Source: Ridgeia piscesae (Eukaryota > Annelida > Polychaeta > Sabellida > Siboglinidae). From it: a DNA stretch of 64,000 bases. A program made the translations under genes and the position numbers. Shown here in pieces: positions 1 through 13,300 of this stretch (position 1 is the stretch's first letter; every line of letters begins with the position of its first letter). Below the pieces are notes generated by a model. That model worked only from the letters and a program-made list of their open reading frames with translations. It was not told where the DNA came from and made no database searches. The DNA is taken from the NCBI GenBank assembly GCA_025642075.2, contig JAODUO010000112.1, positions 438,501 through 502,500 on the forward strand. Direction: 5' to 3'.

Positions 1-590
1 ACAGACTTAACAATAGACTGCATCCAGGAACAGCATGCTACATAGTTGGTACAAGCAGGTAGTAATCAAGCAGACTTACCCATGGATGATCGTATTTCGT
101 TGGACACTGAACATTTAATTATAACAAAAATTTCATTAACTTCATTTTATATACAAACTTAGACATCTAAATACTGTACCACATAACGCTTAATTAACAA
201 GTTATACTTTTTTCAATATTTTTTATGACAAACAATGTATACTGCTTGCATAAAATCAATTACAATGCGACCATGTAAAGAGAGGAAGTTCTGCCATGTG
301 TCAGATGTGTTGAAATTCATTAACCAACCTTTTCAATGTTACATTTATTTAACACATTTTAAAGCATAATATTATATACCTCTGGGCAGCCTTTATTATT
401 AAGATTAGGGGTTATCAAGTAATCTTTATCGTTAATGAAAAATTCCTTTTGTTTTTTAGATCACCTGCATCAATCCTTTTTGTATTCTTTCACGTAGAGA
501 CCTTTTATCAATCGCGGGTGTTACGGTTTTAACACGTAGAGTGTGTGTGTTTTGTGTAAGTGGTGTGGTGGTACGTGGTGTTTGGTCGTG
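1..590. other. No gene recognised; AT-rich left flank
   Basis: AT-rich sequence without a supported exon or RNA gene. It lies outside the left arm of the inverted duplication: nothing here matches the sequence beyond the right outer boundary near 53.5 kb. Confidence 0.5.

Positions 591-591
<1 letters not shown>

Positions 592-673
<82 letters not shown>
592..673. repeat. (GT)n microsatellite at left duplication boundary
   Basis: Uninterrupted GT dinucleotide tract. The matching point in the right arm (about 53487-53509) is a CA tract in inverted orientation. Similarity between the arms is lost beyond this microsatellite on both sides, so it marks the outer breakpoint of the inverted duplication. 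Confidence 0.85.
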
Positions 674-676
<3 letters not shown>

Positions 677-689
677 AATATATATTGTT

Positions 690-1530
690 ACAACGTTATA
701 GTCATATATGGTATCATTCAACTAAATTCAGCATTTTTCGGAAAAATTTTCAGTGCTTTTGTCTTCAGTGATTCTCTAACGTTCCAAAACGAGATTTGAT
801 ATTGAGATGGGACATGAAAATGATCTGTCACGAGAATACTGCTACTAGTTTACTGTATCCTTGAGTAGCGTATTATGAACTATCCACAATTGTTGTATCC
901 CCCTTAGAAAATATAGCAACTGATCACCTTGTACAGCTTTTTATTTCAGACATATTAACCGCGACACATTTTGCTAAAATATATTATTTGTAAACTCCAA
1001 CCAAGGTTCTCAGAGCTAAATAACAACAACAGTAAAATCTTAACAACACTTGTGCCATGCCTTGCATGGTCGTGTCAGTCCAAACACATATATATTATTA
1101 TATACATACATATATAATTATATATCTATATATAATATACAGTGTGTATATGTTCTGAATCCATTAATATTGACTACACTCGCAACAGACTTATTGTCAG
1201 TAATCACCTTGTCCTTGCATCTCTCTAGCACCATAGCTATCAGGCAAACATTTGATCCTGTTTAAAGCCATGTTTAAAGGCCTGAACATCTGAGAGAGAA
1301 ACAACATCTATCTTCTGGCCTCGAGTATTGTTATGATTTGACACAATGTCACATTAAAAATAGCCCATTTGTAGTTTATTATATGCATAAAGTTGGAATG
1401 TGTACCAGCAGTCAGAACAACTGCCTCAGTTATGTAAGCAGCAACAGATGGATTTACCAACAAATGTACATTTATAACCATGAGTATTTAGAAAATCCAA
1501 GTACAAATTGTGTGAAGACATTTGTTAACC
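690..1530 (-). repeat. Dispersed repeat, copy 1 (outer left)
   Basis: Reverse-complement similarity over roughly 0.8-0.9 kb to 52500-53460 and to 24640-25480. Shared landmarks are the segment around GGATTCAGAACATATA, the block ending in GACTTATTGTCAGTAATCAC, and the stretch around GTATCCTTGAGTAGCG. No coding capacity is visible. The copies at the two outer ends are part of the inverted arms. The third, in the spacer, is not at a mirror position. The family is unclassified. Confidence 0.75.
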
Positions 1531-1649
1531 ATCAGAGAATGTAATCAACAGGTCTCAGAATGGTTCATGTCTATGCTATGTACCACTCTCGGGAGTAGCA
1601 GATTTTAAAGAACATCAAAAATCGATTTAAAACTTTTAAAGGGAGCTGT

Positions 1650-1930
1650 GTCCAACTTAGAGTCCTAGGATTGTTGAAAGAGAGGCTCCGCCTTGACGAT
1701 GGGCCCCGTCCAGAGAGATAAATGCTGCTCAGTACAGTGGGACCATCTGGGGGAGTCATGGCCCGCTCAAAACAGTGGAGGCATAGAAAAAGGGTTGGAG
1801 GTCTCGATCCAAAGTCCTGTAGCGTTAGTAGGGGGTGAGCTCGGTGGGCCCACAAGTGGAAGTCTCAACAAGGGCATATGTCGGGCTAGGTAGGTCTTTA
1901 TACATTTTTTCCAAATCTGCCGCTACAAAA
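1650..1930 (-). pseudogene. Decayed duplicate of FOXRED2 exon 9
   Basis: On the minus strand this matches the terminal exon of the left FOXRED2 gene (2569-2852), including the acceptor-side sequence near 1925 and the sequence just past the stop codon. Many small indels have destroyed the frame; only pieces such as YLSGRG remain readable. A short landmark near 1565 (TTCATGTCTATGCTATGTAC) recurs near 2445, so a segment of about 0.9 kb was tandemly duplicated downstream of the functional terminal exon. The right arm has no such extra copy. Confidence 0.8.
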
Positions 1931-2568
1931 AAAAATGAATACATTTTTAAAGTGATAACAAATTATTATTAGCATCAAACTGTCATTAAAAAACATCATT
2001 TGGTTTCCCCTGAAAAGATGTGATTGTTGAAAATAGACTGTGTATATTCAAAATACTTTTTTGAGACTGTAAAACCACTGATGTGACAACCATGACAATT
2101 CTCTACTGCAGCTACCACTAGGGTCAGCTGGTGAATAAAGAGAAGTCACATTCCAGGACATTGTCAACATCCCTTGTCACTGATCAGATCAAATGTTTGA
2201 ATCCCATTGACACATTTTATTTTTTGAGCACTCTTATAAAAGTATCTCATCACAACGGAAATGTTAAACATATTTTGTCCAGGTGATTTTTGACACAATC
2301 GTAACTGAATTACGACAAAATATAGATTTTATACAGTCTGATTTGGTATAACATACAATGAAATGTGGACTAAATGTTTGCTCTAAGTTGAACCAATAAT
2401 CATTCAGCAACGATAAAAATACTGATTAAACCACTGAAAACTGTTCATGTCTATGCTATGTACCTACTACATACAGGCATGTAGCATGATTTACTCCCCA
2501 ACAGAACATCAACAATAACTAAGATTAACTAATCTTTCTCACACAGTAGCTGTGTCCAACTTAGAGTC
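1931..2568. other. 3' flank / probable 3' UTR of left FOXRED2
   Basis: Matches 50989-51440 of the right arm in inverted orientation, with an extra segment of about 110 bp near 2430-2540. No coding potential. It holds the candidate poly(A) signal at 2216. Confidence 0.5.
2216..2221 (-). promoter_or_regulatory. Candidate poly(A) signal (AATAAA) of left FOXRED2
   Basis: AATAAA on the minus strand about 350 bases past the stop codon. At the aligned position of the right paralog (51262-51267) it reads ATTAAA, also a functional variant. Its position in a conserved 3' flank is the only support. Confidence 0.4.
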
Positions 2569-2852
2569 CTAGGATTGTTGAAAGAGAGGCTCCGCCTTGA
2601 CGATGCCACGTCCAGAGAGATAGTACTGCTGGCAGTACAGTGGCACCATCTGGTGGAGCATGGCCATCTCAAAACAGTCGGAGGCATAGAAGGTTCGGAG
2701 GTCTCGATCCAGGACAGTCTCTAGGTAGCGTCGTAGTGGGAGGTGGTGACTGCTCGGTGCGTCCCACAGCGTGAGGAAGTCCTCAACAATGTGGTGCATA
2801 TGATCGGGTCTAGGCAGGATTTCATACTTTGTCTTCGAACTCATCTGCTCAG
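2569..2852 (-). CDS. FOXRED2: FOXRED2 left, exon 9 (terminal)
   Basis: 284 bp from acceptor TTTTGTAG to stop TAG. It encodes [40 protein letters not shown] and ends AEPLFQQS. About 15 of 94 residues differ from the right copy. The vertebrate C-terminal extension with its ER-retention tetrapeptide is absent. Confidence 0.9.
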
Positions 2853-3087
2853 CTACAAAAACAAATGAGTACATTCGTGTTAATGTGATAACTAAAGCTG
2901 TATATCATATACCGCTGATACATGTGTTAGTGTGACAACTAGAGCTGTGTATCATATACGGTACCACTGATACATGTGTTAGTGTGACAACTAGAGCTGT
3001 GTATCATATACGGTACCACTGATACATGTGTTACTGTGACAACACACACACACACACACCACGCACGCACACACACCACACACCACA

Positions 3088-3129
<42 letters not shown>

Positions 3130-4346
3130 TTCTCATATGATCTCATGGTTGTAGGACCTGTTGTCCTCTCTTGTTTTCTTTTTGATAATCTTGCATATTT
3201 CTGCATAATTTATTCGTTTATTGTCGCTCTTTCCCGCCATTTTTCGTTGTTTCGTCGTCAGGGCTCGTGTTGGTGATATCCTCAATTTCTGTGGCTTGTT
3301 AATTGCCTTAGCTACTCTTGATGCGCTTTGTTGGACATGTCTGTGATGATTTTGTTTATGGTATCGATGCCATCTAGTTCTTGTAGTGTCTCAAATTTGT
3401 TTCTCAATTCAAGGTGGAATTCGACTTGGTTGATGACTGTTACGTCTGGGACGATGTCTGGCCTGTTTATTAGGATGTAGTCAATTTCGGTCTTCGTTAC
3501 ACCATTTGGGCTTTTCCATGTCCTTCTCCTCCTTGCTTTCTTCTGGAATATGGTATTCATGATTTTGTACTTTCTTGATGTTACCCATTCTACCAAGGTG
3601 TCGCCTCTTTTGTTTTTCAATCCGAGCCCAAATTTGTCCGTTGCCATTTCCATAGGGTTTGTTCTTTTCCCTATTTGAGCATTGGAGTCTCCCATCACTA
3701 TCGTGTAGTGGTTTGGTTTCCCTAAAGTCTCATCGACATCGTTGTAGAAGTTATTGATGTCTTCGTCAGAATATGATGTTGTTGGTGCATATACTTGCAC
3801 TTTCTTTAGTTTGTAGTGCTTTGTTATGCACAGAACAAGTTCTGCTACTCTAGGGCTGATGCTGTTTACCTTCACTATGTGGTCTTTACATTTCCTGTTT
3901 ATGAGAAAGCCTACTCATGCTTGGCCGTTGTTTGCCTCAGAATGGTACAGCAGGTGGCCGCTTTGTAAGGTAGTGAAACATTCCTCTGGTCTTCTCATTT
4001 CGGAGATCCCTATTACATCCCAAAACAAACCTGGTTTCCCTAAGTTCTTCTTCGAGTTCTTGTATGTGTTCATCTGTTAGTAGAGTTGTGATGTTGTAGG
4101 TCGCTATCTTTAGTCTACTTACCCTCTTTCAGCGGCTCTTTTAGACCCAGACACGTAGTCCTAGTTGACCAGAGCCACCTCCTTGGTCATGGACTCTTTC
4201 GGTGCAACTGGGGACAGTGGCCATGGCTTTCTAGTGCTTTGCTTGCTAGTTTAGTTGGCCAACCCTTCCATGCTGGCTAGTGCGGGTTGGAAGGGGCAGG
4301 CCATATAGTGTGAACGGAATTGCCTAAGTTTTGACACTTAGGCAAT

Positions 4347-4380
<34 letters not shown>

Positions 4381-7300
4381 GCTTTAATTTATGTATCAAT
4401 AATTCAATAACATTTCAAATGATATAACATTACGTTTATGTATACAGTGAAACATATGTCAAATAGTCACAAGAAAAAAAATAGATACATACAAATAAAA
4501 AAGGTAAAATAAGTTTGTGGATAGGTTTACTGCAAGTGATAACAGCTAAACTGAGTGTGGCGTTCTACTCACTGTGCTGCTGTTTTGCCTACAACAAGAA
4601 AGTCATGGCCTTGACCCTAGGCTGACCTGTGGGCAGATGTCTGTAGTGGAAGAACACGGGATGGAGGAAGTTGGATTTGTAGGAAATCTCAGGCTGTGCA
4701 GTAGCCCGGTCACTACGGAAGACATCCTTGTCCGGCCCAGAGTAATTGGCCCCGTACTGGAGAATAAGGACGATGACCTCATCATACGAGTGACCGGTGA
4801 TCTCAGACAGTCGGTCCAGCAGGTTCACTGGAACCTCCTCCAAATACTCAATCTCCTCGCCAGAACTGCTCAAACACAGTCACAATATATGCATTATTTC
4901 ATGAACTTTGAAGCAGATTTCTTAATAAATGCAAATGCACTTGAATGCACATTTGAAAGCTGAACAGTGCAATGTGCACTCAAATGCACTGGCAAAATAA
5001 AACATCCACTTGCATTTGTATGGGATATATGTAATGTTGAGTTGAAGTGATGCACTCAATTTTCATATCAAGTCACTGGGAATACAGTATCCAGTGATCA
5101 CAGCATCTGAAGGCTGTAGCCATGAAATGGTTAACTCTAGTTCATTAACAAACACCAGACAAGCAGACATCCCTGCCACAGAAACATTTGCTCAAAGTGA
5201 CACATTGGTCCACTGTGCTGATGTACCCTGGGACTGGGTGCACCTGTTCTCACCTGCGGATGGCCATCACGTCTCCCAGCATACCAAACATCTGGTAGAA
5301 GCCGGAGCCTTCGTTGATGCGCTTGATGATGGTTGCCAGGAGGTCTGTGGACAGGATGGAGATGGACGGCCATGGCACGCCCTCGTACTTCCACTCCAAC
5401 ATGCGGTGAGGGCGCGAGCTGTGGGGGCAAACACCATCATTGTAACACCCATCAGGGTAACTTCACAAGGGGTAATGAGCTGTGAGGGCAAACACCATCA
5501 TTGTAACACCCATCATCTTCCACAAGGGGTAATGAGCTGTGGGGGCAAACACCATCATTGTAACACCCATCATCCTTCACAAGGGGTAATGAGCTGTGAG
5601 GGCAAACACCATCATTGTAACACCCATCATCCTCCACAAGGGGTAATGAGCTGTGGGGGCAAACACCATCATTGTAACACCTATCATCCTTCACAAGGGG
5701 TAATGAGCTGTGGGGGCAAACACCATCATTGTAACACCCATCATCATTCACAAGGGGTAATGAGCTGTGAGGGCAAACACCATCATTGTAACACCCATCA
5801 TCATTCACAAGGGGTAATGAGCTGTGAGGGCAAACACCATCATTGTAACACCCATCATCATCCACAAGGGGTAATGAGCTGTGAGGGCAAACACCATCAT
5901 TGTAACACCCATCATCCTTCACAAGGGGTAATAGTGCTGTGGGGGCAAACACCATCATTGTAACACCCATCATCCTTCACAAGGGGTAAAGACCTGTGGG
6001 GGCAAACACCATCATTGTAACACCCATCATCCTTCACAAGGGGAAAATGAGCTGTGAGGGCAAACACCATCATTGTAACACCCATCATCATCCACAAGGG
6101 GTAATAAGCTGTGGGGGCAAACACCATCATTGTAACACCCATCATCCTTCACAACGGGTAAAGTGCTGTGGGGCAAACACCATCATTGTAACACCCATCA
6201 TCATCCACAAGGGGTAATGAGCTGTGGGGCAAACACCATCATTGTAACACCCATCATCCTCCACAAGGGGTAATGAGCTGTGGGGGCAAACACCATCATT
6301 GTAACACCCATCATCATCCACAAGGGGTAATGAGCTGTGGGGGCAAACACCATCATTGTAACACCCATCATCCTCCACAAGGGGTAATGAGCTGTGGGGC
6401 AAACATCATCATTGTAACACCCATCATCCTCCACAAGGGGTAATGAGCTGTGGGGGCAAACATCATCATTGTAACACCCATCATCATCCACAAGGGGTAA
6501 TGAGCTGTGGGGGCAAACACCATCATTGTAACACCCATCATCCTCCACAAGGGGTAATGAGCTGTGGGGGCAAACATCATCATTGTAACACCCATCATCC
6601 TCCACAAGGGGTAATGAGCTGTGGGGGCAAACACCATAATTGTAACACCCATCATCCTCCACAAGGGGTAAAGAGCTGTGGGGGCAAACACCATCATTGT
6701 AACACCCATCATCATCCACAAGGGATAATGAGCTGTGGGGGCAAACATCATCATTGTAACACCCATCATCCTCCACAAGGGGTAATGAGCTGTGAAGGCA
6801 AACACCATCATTGTAACACCCATCATCCTCCACAAGGGGTAAAGAGCTGTGGGGGCAAACACCATCATTGTAACACCCTTCATCCTCCACAAGGGGTAAT
6901 GAGCTGTGGGGGCAAACACCATAATTGTAACACCCATCATCCTCCACAAGGGGTAAAGAGCTGTGGGGGCAAACACCATCATTGTAACACCCATCATCCT
7001 CCACAAGGGGTACAGAGCTGTGGGGGCAAACACCATCATTGTAACACCCATCATCCTTCACAAGGGGTAATGAGCTGTGGGGGCAAACACCATCATTGTA
7101 ACACCCATCATCCTTCACAAGGGGTAATGAGCTGTGGGGCAAACACCATCATTGTAACACCCATCATCATCCACAAGGGGTAATGAGCTGTGGGGGCAAA
7201 CACCATCATTGTAACACCCATCATCCTTCACAAGGGGTAATGAGCTGTGGGGCAAACACCATCATTGTAACACCCATCATCCTTCACAAGGGGTAATGAG

Positions 7301-10300
7301 CTGTGGGGCAAACACCATCATTGTAACACCCATCATCATCCACAAGGGGTAATGAGCTGTGGGGCAAACACCATCATTGTAACACCCATCATCATCCACA
7401 AGGGGTAATGAGCTGTGGGGGCAAACATCATCATTGTAACACCCATCATCCTCCACAAGGGGTAATGAGCTGTGAAGGCAAACACCATCATTGTAACACC
7501 CATCATCCTCCACAAGGGGTAATGAGCTGTGGGGGCAAACACCATCATTGTAACACCCATCATCCTCCACAAGGGGTAATGAGCTGTGGGGGCAAACATC
7601 ATCATTGTAACACCCATCATCCTCCACAAGGGGTAAAGAGCTGTGGGGGCAAACACCATCATTGTAACACCCATCATCCTCCACAAGGGGTAATGAGCTG
7701 TGCGGGCAAACACCATCATTGTAACACCCATCATCCTCCACAAGGGGTAATGAGCTGTGGGGCAAACACCATCATTGTAACACCCATCATCCTCCACAAG
7801 GGGTAATGAGCTGTGGGGCAAACACCATCATTGTAACACCCATCATCCTCCACAAGGGGTAATGAGCTGTGAGGGCAAACACCATCATTGTAACACCCAT
7901 CATCCTTCACAAGGGGTAATGAGCTGTGGGGCAAACATCATCATTGTAACACCCATCATCCTCCACAAGGGGTAATGAGCTGTGGGGGCAAACACCATCA
8001 TTGTAACACCCATCATCATCCACAAGGGGTAATGAGCTGTGGGGGCAAACATCATCATTGTAACACCCATCATCCTCCACAAGGGGTAAAGAGCTGTGGG
8101 GGCAAACATCATCATTGTAACACCCATCATCCTCCACAAGGGGTAAGAGCTGTGGGGGCAAACATCATCATTGTAACACCCATCATCCTTCACAAGGGGT
8201 AAATGAGCTGTGGGGGCAAACATCATCATTGTAACACCCATCATCCTTCACAAGGGGTAATGAGCTGTGGGGGCAAACATCATCATTGTAACACCCATCA
8301 TCCCACAAGGGGTAATGAGCTGTGGGGGCAAACATCATCATTGTAACACCCATCATCCTCCACAAGGGGTAATGAGCTGTGGGGCAAACACCATCATTGT
8401 AACACCCATCATCCTTCACAAGGGGTAATGAGCTGTGGGGGCAAACATCATCATTGTAACACCCATCATCCTTCACAAGGGGTAATGAGCTGTGGGGGCA
8501 AACACCATCATTGTAACACCCATCATCCTCCACAAGGGGTAATGAGCTGTGGGGGCAAACACCATCATTGTAACACCCATCATCCTTCACAAGGGGTAAT
8601 GAGCTGTGGGGGCAAACACCATCATTGTAACACCCATCATCCTCCACAAGGGGTAATGAGCTGTGGGGGCAAACACCATCATTGTAACACCCATCATCAT
8701 CCACAAGGGGTAAAACTGTGGGGGCAAACACCATCATTGTAACACCCATCATCCTTCACAAGGGGTAATGAGCTGTGGGGGCAAACACCATCATTGTAAC
8801 ACCCATCATCTTCCACAAGGGGTAATGAGCTGTGAGGGCAAACATCATCATTGTAACACCCATCACCTTCCACAAGGGGTAATGAGCTGTGGGGGCAAAC
8901 ATCATCATTGTAACACCCATCATCCTCCACAAGGGGTAATGAGCTGTGGGGGCAAACACCATCATTGTAACACCCATCATCATCCACAAGGGGTAATGAC
9001 CTGTGGGGGCAAACACCATCATTGTAACACCCATCATCATCCACAAGGGTTAATGAGCTGTGGGGCAAACACCATCATTGTAACACCCATCATCCTTCAC
9101 AAGGGGTAATGAGCTGTGGGGGCAAACACCATCATTGTAACACCCATCATCATCCACAAGGGTTAATGAGCTGTGGGGCAAACACCATCATTGTAACACC
9201 CATCATCCTTCACAAGGGGTAATGAGCTGGGTGGCAAACATCATCACTGTAACACACATCATCATCCACAAGGGGTAATAAGCTGTGGGGCAAACACCAT
9301 CATTGTAACACCCATCATCCTTCACAAGGGGTAATGAGCTGGGTGGCAAACACCATCATTGTAACACCCATCATCATCCACAAGGGGTAATAAGCTGTGG
9401 GGCAAACACCATCATTGTAACACCCATCATCCTTCACAAGGGGTAATGAGCTGTGGGGGCAAACACCATCATTGTAACACCCATCATCATCCACAAGGGG
9501 TAATGAGCTGTGGGGGCAAACACCATCATTGTAACACCCATCATCATCCACAAGGGGTAATGAGCTGTGGGGCAAACACCATCATTGTAACACCCATCAT
9601 CCTTCACAAGGGGTAATGAGCTGTGGGGCAAACACCATCATTGTAACACCCATCATCCTTCACAAGGGGTAATGAGCTGTGGGGGCAAACACCATCATTG
9701 TAACACCCATCATCATCCACAAGGGGTAATGAGCTGTGGGGGCAAACACCATCATTGTAACACCCATCATCATCCACAAGGGGTAATGACCTGTGGTGGC
9801 AAACATCATCATTGTAACACCCATCATCCTTCACAAGGGGTAATGAGCTGTGGGGCAAACACCATCATTGTAACACCCATCATCCTTCACAAGGGGTAAT
9901 GAGCTGGGTGGCAAACACCATCATTGTAACACCCATCATCCTTAAAATTGAGCTGTGGGGGCAAACACCATCATTGTAACACCCATCATCATCCACAAGG
10001 GTTAATAAGCTGTGGGGCAAACACCATCATTGTAACACCCATCATCCTTCACAAGGGGTAATGAGCTGGGGGCAAACATCATCACTGTAACACGCATTAT
10101 CTTCCACAAGGGATTGGCTCCATATGATCAGAACCATGTTACCAAGGGCTCGTAATTAAGGTTTTGCTCTATGAAAATTATTTCACTCTGTAGCACCGAT
10201 TTGGTATCCTGAAAACTGTCAACACCAGTGTACCATCAGGACACTGTGTTGTATAACATTCACAGCAGCATATTATAAAAAGCTACTTTAAAAAGGTATG

Positions 10301-13300
10301 TTCTTCAAACTAAATTTCACGGGGGCAACGGCTTTCTGGTAACCGATTTTGTAGCTTGGCTGCGACGCCAGTAATTGGCAATCACTGTGTGTGACCACAA
10401 ACCATGCAATGCCCCCTGACTGTGCTCCCTGCTAATCATCATACTCACCTGTGTAGCGAAATCCATGGATGAAGCCCCCTGAAGATTTCCTGTAATCAGG
10501 CCCATGGGAAGCGCCTCCGGCTATGTACAAGTCCTCCACATCACGCAGCTGGTAGTCGTAGCCAATCAGGGGGAACTTATCCTCCTCATCTTCAGATTTT
10601 GTAATGTTCAGCGAGCTGCAAAAAACAACATTTCATAATAGACAATACCTGAGAGCCTCTGTAATTGCATCTCCTCCCAGGTGCCACTGTTATTCATCTG
10701 TCTCTGTCTGACGCCCTTCGCTTCCTTCTCCTGTTGGCTTATGACCTTTCCCTGTCTTTATTCACTTTCTCCTCCAGCTGGCCTATGACCTTTCTCTGTC
10801 TTTAATCGTTTCCTCCTCCTGCTGGCCTATACCCTTTCTCTGTCTTTATTCACTTTCTCCTCCTGTTGGCCTATACCCTTTCTCTGTCTTTATTCACTTT
10901 GTCCTCCTGCTGGCCAATGACCTTTCCCTGTCTTTATTCACTTTCTCCTACTGTTAGCCTATGACCTTTCCCTGTCTTTATTCGCTTTCTCCTCCTGTTA
11001 GCCTATGACCTTTCTCTATGTTTATTCACTTTATCCTCCTGCTGGCCTATGACCTTTCTCTGTCTTTATTCACTTTCTCCTCCAGCTGGCCTATGACCTT
11101 TCTCTGTCTTTATTCACTTTCTCCTCCAGCTGGCCTATGACCTTTCTCTGTCTTTAATCATTTTCTCCTCCTGCTGGCCTATACCCTTTCTGTCTTTATT
11201 CACTTTGTCCTCCTGCTGGCCAATGACCTTTCCCTGTCTTTATTCACTTTCTCCTCCTGCTAGCCTATGACTCTTTCCCTATCGGGGTTTATTCACTTTC
11301 TCCTCCTGTTGGCCTATGACCTTTCCCTGTCTTTATTCACTTTGTCCTCCTGCTGGCCTATGACCTTTCCCTGTCTTTATTCACATTCTCCTCCTGCTGG
11401 CCTATGACCTTTCCGTCTTTATTCACTTTCTCCTCCTGTTGGCCTATGACCTTTCCCTGTCTTTATTCACTTTGTCCTCCTGCTGGCCTATGACCTTTCC
11501 CTGTCTTTATTCACTTTCTCCTCCTGTTGGCCTATGACCTTTCCCTGTCTTTATTCACTTTCTCCTCCTGTTGGTCTATGACCTTTCTCTGTCTTTATTC
11601 ACTTTCTCCTCCTGCTGGCCTTGACCTTTCTCTGTCTTTATTTACTTTCTCCTCCCGTTGGCCTATGACCTTTCTCTGTCTTTATTCACTTTCTCCTCCT
11701 GTTGGTCTATACCATTTCTCTGTCTTTATTCACTTTCTCCTACTATTGGCCTATGACCTATCTCTGTACTCCTGTTGGCCTCTCATCTACCAATGTGGGA
11801 AGTGTTATAAAACATACAAAGGTAACAAATTAGGGTTTCTTAGCTGTTTCTGTAGACAAATTGAGTGCCTAGACTGTTACCAGGTGGTGCCACAAGTCAA
11901 ACAATACCGTCATGGTGATAATTGAATCCCTTCATTTTTTTCTCCATCAACATGTGTAAGCAGGTTATAATAATATACTGTATTTGTTCTACTAGAGCTC
12001 GGGGCTGGTTGACAATAGACATGTAATGTCAGCCAATAATTACTATTCTAAGAAATACATTAACTCCACTTTAATTATTCTGTAATAAATAATAAATAAC
12101 AACTAGGATGGTTGTTATACATAATAAGGTGCTACAGATAATTTATTATGTATTTCCAAAATTTTATGACCAAATGTAATATTATTTTATATTTTTGCAT
12201 GTCACACTTTTTTAATGTCATTGCTAACAGCACCCCATATGACATGCTAGTATTCTAAACCACATAATTGTATATCCTAAATACATCAGCTTTAAAAATA
12301 TGTTTCAACAATTGTTCAAACATATTTTTAAAGCTGATGTATTTGCTAACTTCCCATCAAGCATCTTATTGTGTGCCCTGCAATACTGGGAATGACAGGT
12401 GAAGATGTAATTCATTCACAGGTAATAGTTTTCTTGTAATGTTTATAAAAAGTTGAGTAAAAACAGCAAACTACTATTTCGTCTGATGTAATTGAAAAAA
12501 GATATTTTACTACATGTAGTACCTCTACAAAAACGAGTTACCTCACCTGCTGAAAATGCTGTTGTCGAACTGAAATCCGAAACACACAATGACTTTATCG
12601 TAGAGTTCACGCATCGGGAAGTGGTCATAATTTTGAAGTGAAATTTCTGATCCATTCATGTTTACTACGACCTTGAGTCGGTCTTTTACCTTCACCAGTC
12701 TCATTGCCTCCTCGTGTACCGTAGCCTCCAGTACAGCGTCCAGAGACTTCAGTTGGTATGTGTCAAGTAGTGCCACGTTGACGGCCCTACAACCACAAAA
12801 AAAGTTTGCAAACTATGTTTAAATGGTATGTCCCAACAGACATAACTAAACAGAAAAATGCATTTGAGGGTCATCATGTGCATTTAATAAAAAATCAGTG
12901 TGTATTTCTGTTTACGGAGTAAGACTTTGGAATACCTTGCACGGAAGTATTACCAGAATCATAAGGCATTTAAAAAAGCTATAAGTTAGCTCTTCTATCT
13001 ATGTATTAGACAAAAATATCAGTCATTCTGACTGGACACCACATCTGTGTATTTAATGCATTTTTGTTGGAATTATAATTGTTTTTGTTTAACATATTGT
13101 ATTTAATCAACACGTATCTATACTAGTTGCGGGTGAACCATATATAAGTATTGCACTTCTGTTTACCCCATTTCCACCAACACTCATGGTTACTTGTTTA
13201 TATGTTGAAAGTGTTGTATTTATAATAAGGCATTGTGTAATGTTTTATTGCTGTGCTTGGAAATAAACAAATCAGTTACTCACTTATGTACTTACCTACT

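Noticed and set aside
5094..9900. Long plus-strand frames encoding a His/Cys-rich 19-residue repeat ([19 protein letters not shown])
   Set aside because: They are translations of the 57-bp minisatellite in intron 6, opposite to the host gene, with equal openness in other frames because 57 is a multiple of three. No start context, no unique domain.
5419..10115. CRISPR array
   Set aside because: Units are contiguous with no unique spacers, and the context is an animal intron.
11527..11925. 132-residue plus-strand frame rich in SLFTFSS
   Set aside because: A translation of the 44-bp minisatellite in intron 5.
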